A stretch of 64,000 nt of DNA. It comes from Halovivax cerinus. GTDB taxonomy: Archaea > Halobacteriota > Halobacteria > Halobacteriales > Natrialbaceae. Shown one piece after another: positions 45,594 through 55,089 of this stretch. Made by a program: the position numbers and the translations under genes. Under the pieces are notes generated by a model. That model was not told the origin of the DNA. It did not search any database and saw nothing but the letters and a program-made list of their open reading frames with translations. How positions within the stretch are numbered: position 1 is the first letter of the stretch; every line of letters starts with the position of its first letter. The stretch lies in NCBI RefSeq assembly GCF_024498195.1, contig NZ_CP101824.1, positions 3,658,001 to 3,722,000 on the forward strand. The letters are read 5' to 3'.

Positions 45594-46589
45594 GGCCTTG
45601 TTTAGATGCTAGACCTCGTTTAGATGGTCGTTATCAGCACAGAGCGTACTTCACTAGTAAGTTCTAGAGTGCTAGCAAACGCTGTTACTTGTCGAGCGTA
45701 CTAGGAAATGAAGCGGGAAGCATCGGTTGTGCCCTCGAAGATTGCCTGCTTCACGCATTGTGTTGTGACGCTCTCTCATTAAGCCGTCACTGGAGCGCCA
45801 AGATCGGCGTTTCAACCGGGTGAGGGAGGCTACGCCGACTGGGTGATTGGGACAATTCACGGCCTCAAAACCTATCTCGATTTGCTGTATCGACGGCTGC
45901 TCGACGGGCTCTCAGAAATGCCTCGAATCGGTCGAATTCTCGATGTAGAACTGGCTGGATTACCCGATTTCACCACCGTCTGTACACACATGCAGCCGCT
46001 GAAAATGGGGATCTGGCGTGACTTCCTCCGACTATCGGCGCAGTTGCACGATACCGGCGACATTCAAGCAATCAACGCAACCGGAATGGATCGCATCGCG
46101 GCGATACAGCACAACGCGAAACGGACGAATTACACGTTTAGAGCGGTGAAAACGACGGCGTTGATCGACTGCGAAGCTGGTGTAATTCTCGACATTCATT
46201 GATCGATGAAACAACCACACGACTCTCAGATCCCGTGGCAACTGCTCACGCGGAACCTAAAGAAACTGACTATACCGACCTCGGACAAAGGCTACGGTTC
46301 GGAACTACTTCGTTATAAATTGCGATGTGAGGGCGTTACACCGATGATCAAGTACCGAGAATTCGTCTGGCACGGCGTCGCGAACAATATCTGCTCGATG
46401 ATACGACGTGCCATCAACGATCGAATATCGAAGCGACGCTTTTCGCGCTCCGGCGAAAATACGGTGAGATCGTGCGAGCTCGAACCTGGTTCGGCCAGTC
46501 CCGCGAACTCGTCCTAAAATGTGCCGTGAGAAACGTCGAACTAGCGCTCGACGCTGCTATCGGCTGATTCCAACCGTCTAAACAAGGCC
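45594..46589 (+). mobile_element. Degenerate IS5-family (ISH1-like) insertion sequence, about 1 kb
   Basis: The ends are inverted repeats: GGCCTTGTTTAGATG at 45594-45608 and the reverse complement GGCCTTGTTTAGACG at 46575-46589 (14 of 15 match). A second copy-like motif, CTCGTTTAGATGG, follows the left end at 45615-45627, so the left terminus is partly duplicated. I found no matching target duplication, which suggests rearrangement after insertion. The interior is a broken transposase gene. It separates the AT-rich glycan genes from the GC-rich epimerase gene. Confidence 0.8.
45780..46566 (+). pseudogene. Inactivated IS5-type transposase
   Basis: Fragments follow the ISH1-like transposase in order: HGLKTYLDLLYRRLLDGLSE, FLRLSAQLHDTGDIQAINAT, KRTNYTFRAVKTTALIDCEA, TSDKGYGSELLRYKLRCEG, then in a shifted frame RRKYGEIVRARTWFGQSREL to a stop at 46564. 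Defects are an in-frame TGA at 46200-46202, a frameshift near 46400, loss of a normal N-terminus, and AINATG where active relatives have AIDAT, i.e. the first catalytic Asp is Asn. It cannot encode an active enzyme. Confidence 0.85.
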
Positions 46590-46701
46590 AAGTTTGGTGA
46601 ATTCGGTATAGTCACAAACCGACGTCGTCTCACCCCTCTCCAGAACAGTGCCGTCTGCCGAACCACAAAACACAACCCCCGTCACAACACTATAGTATGT
46701 A

Positions 46702-47685
46702 ATGAACGTCCTCGTCACAGGCGGTGCAGGCTTTATTGGTTCGCACATTACCAACGCACTTCTCGAAAACGGCCACGAGGTGATTGTTGTCGATCCTCTC
46801 GATCCCTACTACGATGTCGGGATCAAAGACCGAAATATCAAACTGTGTCGAAAGAGTTCCCCGGAGCGCTATACCTACGTAGACGGATCGATCACCGACG
46901 AGGACACCGTTGACCGGCTCTTCGACGAGTACAACGTCGAATTCGTCTTCCACGAAGCCGCCCAGGCGGGCGTCAGAACGAGCGTCGAGAACCCGCACAA
47001 GCCCCACGAGATCAACACTACGGGCCTCCTGAACCTCCTGGAGGCCGCCGTCGACCACGACGTCCGTCGGTTCGTCAACGCCTCCTCGTCGTCGGTGTAC
47101 GGCCACGACGAGTACTTGCCCTACGACGAGGACCACCCCACCACGCCGCGAAGCCCCTACGGCGTCACCAAGCGCACCGCCGAGCACTACTGCCGAGTCT
47201 ACACCGAAATCCACGATCTCCCCACGGTCTCCCTGCGCTACTTCACCGTCTACGGCCCACGCATGCGCCCCAACATGGCGATCACGAACTTCACCTCCAG
47301 ATGCCTCGCCGGCGAGCCGCCGGTCATCTACGGCGACGGTCAACAGACGCGTGACTTCACGTACATCGACGACGTCGTCCGCGCGAACCTCGCGCTCCTC
47401 GAGACGGACGCGGCCGACGGCGAAGCCATGAACATCGGCTCGACCGGCAACATCACCATCGAAGCCCTCGCCGATCACGTCATCGCCGAGACGGGCGCCG
47501 ACGTCGAACCCGTCTACGACGACGCGAAGGAAGCCGACGCCCGCCACACCCACGCGGACGTCTCGAAAGCCCGCGAGCTGATCGACTACGACCCGACCAC
47601 GGACATCCGAGACGGCGTCTCCCGGTTCGTCGACTGGTACGAGGACAACCGTGAGTGGTACGCACCGCTCGTCCGGGCGTCGTGA
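46702..47685 (+). CDS. NAD-dependent nucleotide-sugar epimerase/dehydratase (extended SDR)
   Basis: The 327-residue extended SDR has NAD motif TGGAGFIGSHI (residues 6-16), the substrate segment NASSSSVYG and catalytic YGVTKRTAEHY (Tyr-x3-Lys) near residue 150. Later segments RYFTVYGPRMRPNMAI and RDFTYIDDVVRA are typical of UDP-GlcNAc/UDP-glucuronate C4-epimerases. It would interconvert UDP-sugars for the N-glycan. Which one (Glc/Gal, GlcNAc/GalNAc or GlcA/GalA) cannot be decided here. High GC separates it from the AT-rich genes to its left. Confidence 0.9.
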   Translation: MNVLVTGGAGFIGSHITNALLENGHEVIVVDPLDPYYDVGIKDRNIKLCRKSSPERYTYVDGSITDEDTVDRLFDEYNVEFVFHEAAQAGVRTSVENPHKPHEINTTGLLNLLEAAVDHDVRRFVNASSSSVYGHDEYLPYDEDHPTTPRSPYGVTKRTAEHYCRVYTEIHDLPTVSLRYFTVYGPRMRPNMAITNFTSRCLAGEPPVIYGDGQQTRDFTYIDDVVRANLALLETDAADGEAMNIGSTGNITIEALADHVIAETGADVEPVYDDAKEADARHTHADVSKARELIDYDPTTDIRDGVSRFVDWYEDNREWYAPLVRAS

Positions 47686-47727
47686 ACACTTCGTGTTCCA
47701 TCCCGTGGCGAAGTTCTCCGACGTATC

Positions 47728-48168
47728 CTAGCGTGTAGCGACGGTTTTCGGGTCGAATCGCTCGACCAGTCCGTCGAAGTCGGTATCGAACGAGAGGACG
47801 CCGTCGAGACTCCGTCGCCTGACCTGCGCGACGATTGTCGCGTCCGTGAAACTGAGGCCCTGATCCGTATACTGTTCGAACGCAGTAACCGCATCGTCGA
47901 ACTCTGCGTCGGTGACAGGGCACAGTTCGAACGCCGACGGGTACGACCCTGCCCCACGAAGTCGCTTTCCGAGCGCGATCGCAGCCGCCGGTCGGGAGGA
48001 TAGAGCATCGGTGAGCGTCACCGCTTCGCCGTAGATATACGTCGAAACGACCGGCTGGCCGAGTGCACCGTCGTACACGCGGTCGAGTGCATCGCTGGCG
48101 ACGTCGTGTCGAGTAGCGTCTCGATCGTGGTCAGCATAGATAACGCCGGTATCGACGATGATGCTCAT
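47728..48168 (-). CDS. vapC: PIN-domain ribonuclease toxin VapC
   Basis: The 146-residue PIN-domain protein has the acidic residues expected for Mg-dependent RNase: IIVDTGVIYADHD (Asp6), STYIYGEAVTL (Glu near 49), LSFTDATIVAQ (Asp near 109) and LSFDTDFDGL near 130. It overlaps the antitoxin by four bases. The RNA target is not predictable. It lies between the epimerase (convergent) and glmS in the glycan island. Confidence 0.9.
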   Translation of the reverse strand: MSIIVDTGVIYADHDRDATRHDVASDALDRVYDGALGQPVVSTYIYGEAVTLTDALSSRPAAAIALGKRLRGAGSYPSAFELCPVTDAEFDDAVTAFEQYTDQGLSFTDATIVAQVRRRSLDGVLSFDTDFDGLVERFDPKTVATR

Positions 48169-48440
48169 CCGTACAGAATTTCGTCGATGTCTTCCTCGTC
48201 GGTTTCGACCCCAGAACTGAATCGTCCCTCGCGCATGGCCGCTTTCTCGTCATCGGTGAGGGGAACAGTCGTGGTTCGGAACGAATCGATGACGTCCTCA
48301 CGAGACGAGTACGCGTCGTCGATAAGCCGTGAGAGCAGCTCCTGTTGCGTGACGTTGGTTCCGGTCTCCAGGCGTATCTCCGCTTGCAACTCTTCGAGCC
48401 GCGATTTCGAATCGTCGTCGACCTTCACGGCCGTGGTCAT
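48165..48440 (-). CDS. vapB: VapB-type antitoxin
   Basis: The 91-residue protein begins TTAVKVDDDSKSRLEELQ, a ribbon-helix-helix-like start, followed by TQQELLSRLIDDAY and an acidic C-terminus (TDEEDIDEILYG) that presumably neutralises VapC. The coupling ATGA overlap with vapC and the order antitoxin-toxin are standard. Autorepression is likely from the family. Confidence 0.87.
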   Translation of the reverse strand: MTTAVKVDDDSKSRLEELQAEIRLETGTNVTQQELLSRLIDDAYSSREDVIDSFRTTTVPLTDDEKAAMREGRFSSGVETDEEDIDEILYG

Positions 48441-48615
48441 ACGAATAGTAGCGGGTGGAACCTGGTAAACGTTTCCACCAATCTTCGGCTGCCGACGTGA
48501 CTATCACGTTGCCGAGAACCTTTCACTGCACCGACGAGACAACCCCGACAATTCAGACGAGGAAATATGAGCCGTCCTGTTCACCCTGACGAAGCTGTTT
48601 CGTCCCTGAAAGCCC

Positions 48616-50475
48616 TCACTCCACGGTCACGCTCTTCGCTAAGTTCCGCGGCTTGTCGATCGACCGTCCTTTGGCGTTGGCGATGTGGTAGGCGAAGAGC
48701 TGGAAGTAGACGTTGGCCACGAGTGGTTCGAAGATACCGGCGTCCGGCACCTCGAACGCTTCGTCGAGCGTCCCGCCCTCCAGCGTACCGGACGTCACGC
48801 CGATCGCGGGCGCACCGCGTGCCTGCACCTCGGCGACGTTGTTCAGCGTCTCTTGCGGGTGAGCGCCGTCAGTCAGCACGGCCAAGACGGGCGTCTCCGG
48901 CGTCACGAGCGCGAGCGGACCGTGTTTCAGTTCGCCCGAGGCGAATCCCTCGGCGTGATCGTAGGAGATCTCCTTCAATTTGAGCGCGCCCTCGAGGGCG
49001 ACCGGGTACCCGTACTCACGACCGACGAAGAAGAACGCGTCCGAGTCCGCGAGTTCGTGGGCCGTCTCCCGGATGCGATCTTCCTCGTCGAGTACCTGCT
49101 GAATCGCTCCAGGCAACCCGGTCAGGTCCTCCAGATGTTCGCGAGCCGCCGCGGCCGAGAGCGCACCGCGCTCGCGACCGACGGCGATGGCGAGGAGGGC
49201 GAGCGTACTCACCTGCGAGGCGAACGTCTTCGTCGCTGCGACACCGATCTCCGGGCCCGCCCTGATGAACAGCGCGTCGTCCGCCTCGCGTGTGACCGAA
49301 CTGCCGAGTGTATTGGTGACCCCCATGGTCCGGGCCCCCGCAGCGCTCGCCTCCCGCAACGCACCGAGCGTATCGGCCGTCTCACCGCTCTGGGTCACCG
49401 CGATCGACAGCGTCCGCCACGGGTCGCGACCGCCGGTGTAGCTGTACTCGCTGGCCATGATCGGCGTCGCCCGAACGTCGGCGAGGGACTCGAACAGCGT
49501 GGCAGCGTAGCGGCCGGCGTAGTAGGACGTGCCCATGGCGAGCAGCTGGATCTCCTGGATCGACTCCAGGTACCCCTGCGGGAAGTCGACGTCGAGGCTC
49601 GCCGTCCCGGCGTTGACGTCGACGCGGCTGCCGAGTGCCTGCCTGAGCGCCGACGGCTGTTCGTGTATCTCCTTTCGCATGTAGTGGTCGTAGCCACCCT
49701 TCTGGGCCGCCTCGGCGTCCCAGTCGATGGTCGAGATCTCCGGCTCGATCACCGTGCCGTCGCGGTAGACGGTCACGGTCCCAGCCTGTAAGACGGCTAC
49801 GTCCCCATCTTCGAGGTAGGTGACGTCACGTGTGTGTTCGACGAGTGCCGGGACGTCGCTCGCGAGGTAGGATGCGTCGTCGCCGTGGCCGACGACGAGC
49901 GGACTCTCCTGGCGCGTCGCGACGATACAGTCCGACCCAGCGTGGACTGCAGCGACCGCGTAACTTCCGTCGAGACGATCCGTTACCGACTCGACTCCCC
50001 GGCGGAGTGCCACAGGAACGTCGGTCGTGCCCGCGGCCTGAGACCCGCCATCGGATCGAAGGCCGTCCGATTCGAGCGTCTCTTCTAACAGGTGCGGAAT
50101 CACCTCCGTGTCGGTCTCACTGGTGAACTCGTGGTCGGGGAGGTCGGCCGCCAGCTGCTCGTGGTTCTCGACGATGCCGTTGTGGACGACCGCGACGCTG
50201 TTCGCACAGTCCGTGTGCGGGTGGGCGTTCGCGTCCGTCGGCGGCCCGTGCGTCGACCAGCGCGTGTGGCCGATGGCGCAGGTAGACGACGGTCCCTCCG
50301 GAACGGACAGTTCGTCGACTTCGCCCGCGCGTTTCGCGATCGTGAGCGCCTCCGTCCCGTCTTCGCGAAGCGCCAGTCCCGCGGAGTCGTAGCCACGATA
50401 TTCGAGCGTTTCGAGACCCCGGTAGACGATCGGACCGGCCGATTCGTCGCCGACGTAGCCGAAGATACCACACAT
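48616..50475 (-). CDS. glmS: Glutamine-fructose-6-phosphate aminotransferase (isomerizing)
   Basis: The 619-residue enzyme makes glucosamine-6-phosphate from fructose-6-phosphate and glutamine, the entry to UDP-GlcNAc. The N-terminal glutaminase domain starts CGIFGYVGDESAG with nucleophile Cys directly after the initiator Met. Two SIS sugar-isomerase domains follow, e.g. MGTSYYAGRYAATLFESLA near residue 310 and FFVGREYGYPVALEGALKLK near residue 485. It ends with NLAKSVTVE, the canonical C-terminus. It lies two bases downstream of the nucleotidyltransferase gene on the same strand, so the pair is an operon. Confidence 0.96.
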   Translation of the reverse strand: MCGIFGYVGDESAGPIVYRGLETLEYRGYDSAGLALREDGTEALTIAKRAGEVDELSVPEGPSSTCAIGHTRWSTHGPPTDANAHPHTDCANSVAVVHNGIVENHEQLAADLPDHEFTSETDTEVIPHLLEETLESDGLRSDGGSQAAGTTDVPVALRRGVESVTDRLDGSYAVAAVHAGSDCIVATRQESPLVVGHGDDASYLASDVPALVEHTRDVTYLEDGDVAVLQAGTVTVYRDGTVIEPEISTIDWDAEAAQKGGYDHYMRKEIHEQPSALRQALGSRVDVNAGTASLDVDFPQGYLESIQEIQLLAMGTSYYAGRYAATLFESLADVRATPIMASEYSYTGGRDPWRTLSIAVTQSGETADTLGALREASAAGARTMGVTNTLGSSVTREADDALFIRAGPEIGVAATKTFASQVSTLALLAIAVGRERGALSAAAAREHLEDLTGLPGAIQQVLDEEDRIRETAHELADSDAFFFVGREYGYPVALEGALKLKEISYDHAEGFASGELKHGPLALVTPETPVLAVLTDGAHPQETLNNVAEVQARGAPAIGVTSGTLEGGTLDEAFEVPDAGIFEPLVANVYFQLFAYHIANAKGRSIDKPRNLAKSVTVE

Positions 50476-50477
50476 AG

Positions 50478-51650
50478 TTATCCCCTCCTGACGACCGCGT
50501 TCGTTTCGAAGCGTCCGCTGACGCTGGTCCCGTCGGCGATGTCGACCCCGTCGCCGACGATGGTCCCCGGTTCGACGGTTACGCCGCCGCCGACGTGGGC
50601 CGTGTCACCGATCACGCCCCCGAACTCGACGTTCTCGTGAACCTCGTTCTCGACGACGACCGAGGCGGATCCGCCCGCTATCGTCACGTTGGCGCCGACG
50701 TGTGCGTTCTCTCCGACGATGGCGTCCCGGACGACGGCGCCGGGTTCGATCACCGCATCGGGGAAGACGACGGCGTTAGAAACGACGGCGTTCGATCCGA
50801 CCGTCGCGTTGGCACCGAGCGCGGTCGCGCCGCCGACCGTCGCGTTGGGACCAACACGGACGTTCTCGCCGACGACCACGTCGTCGGCCATCGCCGCGGA
50901 TTCGTGTGCACCCGCCGCGGACCCCCGCTGACCGCCGTCGATCGTCGCAGCCGTGACGTACAGCAGATCCCAGAGGTGCGAGACGTCGAGCCAGGTCCCG
51001 CGGTACCTGACCGCCGAGATCGACTCCGTCTCCGCCGCCGACGCGAGCGTCGTCGTGATGCCGAGTTCGCCCGCTTCCTGCGGCGTCTCCCTGATCGCGT
51101 CGAAGATGTCGGGATCGAACCCGTAGACGCCAGCGTTGATGAGCGACGACGGGTCAGCGGCGTGGGGTTTCTCCTGGATCGAAACGACGGTATCTCCGTC
51201 GAGTTCGACGACGCCGTACTCGCTCGGACGCTTCGAGGGGGTCACACTGACGACCGGACTCCCCGCTTCGAGCAACCGCTCTCGCGTCCGTCGAATCAGA
51301 TCCGCGTCGACGATTCGGTCCCCGTTGAGGACGAGGAACGGCCCGTCAACGACTGATTCGACCTGTGCGACGGCGTGGGCGGTTCCGAGTCGGGTCGACT
51401 GCTCGACGTACTCGATCGAACAGTTCCAGTCGTCGCCGTCGCCGAAGTACGTTCGAATCCGCTCCTGTCTGTGGCCGACGACGAGGACGATCCGGTCGAC
51501 GCCGGCCTCGGCGATGGCCGAGACGACGTACTCGAGGAGGGGTCGGTTCGCCACGGGAAGCATTGGTTTTGGACGCCTGTGGGTCAAGGGGGTCAGCCGT
51601 CGCCCTTCGCCGGCAGCGAGGACGACCGCAGGGACCGACGCTTCGTGCAT
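50478..51650 (-). CDS. Sugar-1-phosphate nucleotidyltransferase with left-handed beta-helix domain
   Basis: The 390-residue protein has an N-terminal NTP-transferase domain (VLAAGEGRRLTPLTHRRPKP, residues 11-30; LVLNGDRIVDADL near 108; INAGVYGFDP) and a hexapeptide-repeat C-terminal half (about 255-380, repeats such as VGENVRVGPNATVGG and IVGENAHVGANVTIAG). It resembles GlmU-type archaeal enzymes but lacks the conserved acetyltransferase tail present in the protein at 52187, so it may only transfer a nucleotide. Its coupling to glmS suggests GlcN/GlcNAc-1-phosphate or a related sugar as substrate. Confidence 0.88.
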   Translation of the reverse strand: MHEASVPAVVLAAGEGRRLTPLTHRRPKPMLPVANRPLLEYVVSAIAEAGVDRIVLVVGHRQERIRTYFGDGDDWNCSIEYVEQSTRLGTAHAVAQVESVVDGPFLVLNGDRIVDADLIRRTRERLLEAGSPVVSVTPSKRPSEYGVVELDGDTVVSIQEKPHAADPSSLINAGVYGFDPDIFDAIRETPQEAGELGITTTLASAAETESISAVRYRGTWLDVSHLWDLLYVTAATIDGGQRGSAAGAHESAAMADDVVVGENVRVGPNATVGGATALGANATVGSNAVVSNAVVFPDAVIEPGAVVRDAIVGENAHVGANVTIAGGSASVVVENEVHENVEFGGVIGDTAHVGGGVTVEPGTIVGDGVDIADGTSVSGRFETNAVVRRG

Positions 51651-52186
51651 GTCTCTCGTTTTACCGGTGAGACACTTGAATACATCGGGCGACGGAACGG
51701 GGGCCGACCGGTCGGCCGTCGGTCGGCTCCCGAGGTAGAGTCAATCAGTTGATGAGATCGTGGTGTCAGTCGGTGACCGGACTGTTCGCACCGGGGGCGA
51801 CGTCGACCCCACGACAGGTACGAGCCTGAATTCAATACGTGCCCGAAATCTATACGTGCTCGATCAATAGTACGTGCTCAGTCAATACGTACCGTACTCG
51901 ACTGTCGGTGCGTGGCTGCTCGTCCGTCTAACCGCGTCCACCTGCAGAACGGCAGACCCTGCGGCGACGGACGTATCGAGAGTGTGCAGTATCGATGGTC
52001 GGCATCGACTCCAGAACGGGTCCCGATCGTCACGCGGGTGGCCTGTGCGCAGTTCGTCTGGCGAACGACGGCGACCGCGACGCGTCGCCGCCAGTCGCGA
52101 GAATCTCGCGCCTACGAATCGGCCGCCACCCTCGTTTTTCGAAGTGGGTCGCAACGACTATTTGCATCCCGGCTTCAGGTCGCACT
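51651..52186. other. Divergent intergenic region of the two GlmU-like genes
   Basis: This 536-base region between opposed nucleotidyltransferase genes carries no supported gene. It holds the TACGTGC repeat cluster (51836-51893) and, upstream of glmU, an AT-richer patch at about 52156-52165 with spacing suitable for a leaderless start at 52187. Confidence 0.5.
51832..51900. repeat. Cluster of four TACGTGC-type repeats
   Basis: TACGTGC occurs at 51836, 51853 and 51871, and TACGTAC at 51886, each preceded by A/T and followed in most cases by YCG or TCA, at 15-18-base spacing. Regular spacing between divergent promoters suggests an operator array, but it could also be decayed tandem duplication. 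Confidence 0.6.
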
Positions 52187-53407
52187 ATGCAAACCGTCGT
52201 CCTCGCTGCCGGCAAGGGAACCCGGATGCGGCCGCTGACCGACCGGCGGCCGAAACCGATGGTGCCGGTGGCCGATCGCCCGCTCGTCGCACACACCGTG
52301 GACGCCGCAGTCGAGGCGGGAGCCTCTCGGATCGTCCTCGTGGTCGGCTACGAAGCCGAGCCGATACGCGAGTACTTCGGCGAGACGCACGCGGGCGTCC
52401 CCATCACCTACGTCCGGCAGGAGCGCCGACTCGGGACGGCCGACGCCGTCCGCGTCGCGGCCGCCGAGCTCGACGACGCGCCGTTCGTCGTGCTAAACGG
52501 GGACGCCCTGTTCGACCAGGCGAGCCTGGATTCGCTCTTTCAGGGCGGGCCGGCCGTCGCGAGCGTCCGCGTCGACGACCCGACGCAGTACGGTGTACTC
52601 GACGTCGCCGACGACGTGATCACCGGCATCGTCGAAAAACCCGCCGAGCCGCCGTCGGACCTGATCAACGCCGGGGCGTACCTCTTTCCCGCTGGCGCAC
52701 GAGAGTGGCTCGACGTCCCCGAGAGTGAGCGCGGCGAACACGAGCTCACGGACGTCCTCGAACGCGCGATCGACCGGGTCGACGTCCGACCCGTTCCCCT
52801 GGAACGCTGGCTCGACGTCGGTCGGCCGTGGGAACTGCTCGAAGCGAACGAGTGGAAGGTAGCCGAACTCGTAGACGAAGCGGACGCTGACGGCGAGCCG
52901 GGGGCAGTATCGGCCAGGCGAGGAACCGTCAGCGACGATGCGACGCTCCGTGGCCCCGTGGTCGTCGAAGCAGGAGCGACCGTCCGCGAAGGTGTGACGA
53001 TCGAGGGACCGGCGCTCGTCCGCTCCGGCGCGACCGTCGGACCGAACGCGTACGTCCGCGGGACGACGCTGATCGGTCCGGACGCGAGCGTCGGACACGC
53101 GGTTGAGATCAAAAACTCCGTCCTCATGGCCGACGCGGCGGTCAACCACCTCTCGTACGTCGGCGACTCGATCCTCGGCCGCGACGTCAACTTCGGCGCG
53201 GGAACCGTCGTCGCCAACCTCCGCCACGACGACCGACCGGTCGAACTCACCGTGAAGGGCGAGCGGGTTTCGACCGGTCGCCGGAAGTTCGGCGTCGTCC
53301 TCGGCGACGAGGCCAAGACCGGCATCGACACGAACATGAACGCCGGCGTGACGCTCTCGACGGGCGCGACGACGAAACCGGGCGAATCGGTCACCCGGGA
53401 TCGGTAA
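52187..53407 (+). CDS. glmU: Bifunctional GlmU-type sugar-1-phosphate nucleotidyl-/acetyltransferase
   Basis: The 406-residue protein has the NTP-transferase motif VVLAAGKGTRMRPLTDRRPK at its start, VLNGDALFDQASL near residue 104, and a left-handed beta-helix C-terminal part. It ends with a region typical of archaeal GlmU: KNSVLMADAAVNHLSYVGDS, NFGAGTVVANLRHDDRPV and GIDTNMNAGVTLSTGA. It should acetylate GlcN-1-P and make UDP-GlcNAc. The frame is open 64 codons upstream, but ATG at 52187 starts the catalytic motif and has AT-rich DNA about 26 bases before it. glmM follows on the same strand. Confidence 0.93.
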   Translation: MQTVVLAAGKGTRMRPLTDRRPKPMVPVADRPLVAHTVDAAVEAGASRIVLVVGYEAEPIREYFGETHAGVPITYVRQERRLGTADAVRVAAAELDDAPFVVLNGDALFDQASLDSLFQGGPAVASVRVDDPTQYGVLDVADDVITGIVEKPAEPPSDLINAGAYLFPAGAREWLDVPESERGEHELTDVLERAIDRVDVRPVPLERWLDVGRPWELLEANEWKVAELVDEADADGEPGAVSARRGTVSDDATLRGPVVVEAGATVREGVTIEGPALVRSGATVGPNAYVRGTTLIGPDASVGHAVEIKNSVLMADAAVNHLSYVGDSILGRDVNFGAGTVVANLRHDDRPVELTVKGERVSTGRRKFGVVLGDEAKTGIDTNMNAGVTLSTGATTKPGESVTRDR

Positions 53408-53541
53408 TCGGCGACGGAGTGGATACCTGCGGTCCGGTGACCCGCGACCTGGGTCCAGCGGGGCATACGACCTGTCTGGGGACCTCTCACAGACTGGCAG
53501 ACATCCCAACGTTTTCGATGGGGCCTCGCGGAGACTCGGGC

Positions 53542-55002
53542 ATGGCACTGTTCGGAACGAGTGGCGTCCGCGGCCCCGTCGGGGACGCCGTCACCGCTGA
53601 GCTTGCACTGTCCGTCGGGCGGGCTGTCGGCGTCGACGCCGACCGCGTCGTGGTCGGTCGAGACGTGCGCGAAACCGGCGACCTGCTCGTCGACGCTGTC
53701 GCCGCTGGCTTGCGCGAGTCGGGAACGGACGTCGTCGACGTGGGGGTCGCGACGACGCCGACGATCGCCCGGAGCGTCGGCTGGCGCCATGCCGACCGCG
53801 GGATCGCCGTCACGGCGTCGCACAACCCCCCGGCTGACAACGGACTCAAGCTCTGGGACGAGACGGGAAAGGCGCTCGATCGCGACTCCCTGGCGACGAT
53901 CGAGCGCCGAATCGAGCACGACGAAACGGCCCTCGTGGCGTGGGACGACGTCGGCGACCGCGTGACGTGGTCCGAGGCGATCGACCAGCACGTCGAGGCC
54001 ATCGTCGACGCTGTCGACCGGTCGGCCGAGGTGTCCGCTTCCGACGCGGCGTCGATTGCGGACCCCTTATCGGTCGTCGTCGACGTTGGCTCCGGGACGG
54101 GATCGATCACAGCCACCGCCCTCCGCGAACTGGGCTATCACGTCGACACACTGAACGCGCTCCCGGACGGTCGATTTCCGGCCCGCCCGAGCGAACCAAC
54201 CGCGGAGACCTGCGCCACGCTGGCGCGGGTCGTCGAGACGACGGACGCCGACCTGGGGGTCGCCCACGACGGGGACGCCGACCGACTGCTCGCCGTCGCC
54301 GACGACGGGACGGTCGTAGACGGCGACGTCCTCCTCGCGCTCTTCGGGAGGGACGCCGTCGAACGCGCCGGGGAGGATGACCCCGACCTAGACGCGGGTC
54401 CGGCCGACGCGGGCGCTGTCGCAGCGTCTGGCGACGGCCACCCGCTCGTCGCCGCGCCGGTCAACACCAGCCTGGCCGTCGACGACGCGCTCTCCGAGGT
54501 CGGCGCCGGACTCACAAGAACCCGGGTCGGAGACGGGTACGTCGCCGAGCGGGCGGCCGACCCGGCGGTCGTCTTCGGCGGCGAACCGTCCGGCGCGTGG
54601 ATCTGGCCGGACGAAACTCCCTGCCCCGACGGCCCGCTCGCCGCGTGTCGGCTGGCCGCGCTCGTCACCCGCGACGGACCGCTCTCCGAACTCGCAGCCG
54701 ACGTTCCGTCGTATCCGATCCACCGGGCGTCGGTGGAGACCGAGGAGAAGGGAGGCGTCGTGGAGTCGCTCGCCGCGTCGATTGCGGACGGCGCCGGCCC
54801 CGAACCGATCGAATCGACGGACGACCGGGACGGCCTCCGGGTCGACCTCGGCGACGCCTGGTACCTCTTGCGCGCGAGCGGAACGCAACCGCTGGTCCGC
54901 ATCACAGCCCAGGCCAGAGACGACGACAGGGCGAAGGACGTGTTCGAATCCGCACGAGAGCTGGTTACCGACGCCGTCGAGAACAATTTTGACGGCTCGT
55001 AA
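53542..55002 (+). CDS. glmM: Phosphoglucosamine mutase
   Basis: The 486-residue alpha-D-phosphohexomutase starts MALFGTSGVRGPVGD. The phosphoserine loop is VTASHNPPADNGLK (Ser93), the metal loop is DGDADRLLAVADDG near residue 245, the sugar-binding loop is GEPSGAWIWPD near residue 350, and the phosphate-binding RASGTQPLVRI is near the C-terminus. Clustering with glmS and glmU argues for glucosamine-6-phosphate as substrate rather than mannose or glucose phosphate. The frame is open 41 codons upstream; ATG at 53542 starts the domain. Confidence 0.93.
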   Translation: MALFGTSGVRGPVGDAVTAELALSVGRAVGVDADRVVVGRDVRETGDLLVDAVAAGLRESGTDVVDVGVATTPTIARSVGWRHADRGIAVTASHNPPADNGLKLWDETGKALDRDSLATIERRIEHDETALVAWDDVGDRVTWSEAIDQHVEAIVDAVDRSAEVSASDAASIADPLSVVVDVGSGTGSITATALRELGYHVDTLNALPDGRFPARPSEPTAETCATLARVVETTDADLGVAHDGDADRLLAVADDGTVVDGDVLLALFGRDAVERAGEDDPDLDAGPADAGAVAASGDGHPLVAAPVNTSLAVDDALSEVGAGLTRTRVGDGYVAERAADPAVVFGGEPSGAWIWPDETPCPDGPLAACRLAALVTRDGPLSELAADVPSYPIHRASVETEEKGGVVESLAASIADGAGPEPIESTDDRDGLRVDLGDAWYLLRASGTQPLVRITAQARDDDRAKDVFESARELVTDAVENNFDGS

Positions 55003-55089
55003 GCCGGTCGCGTTCTCGCGTCGGTGGCGGTTCCACTGTACCGCTCGACCCCCGAAAGAATATGGTAGTCGGCAGGCGAGTTTGTGCGT

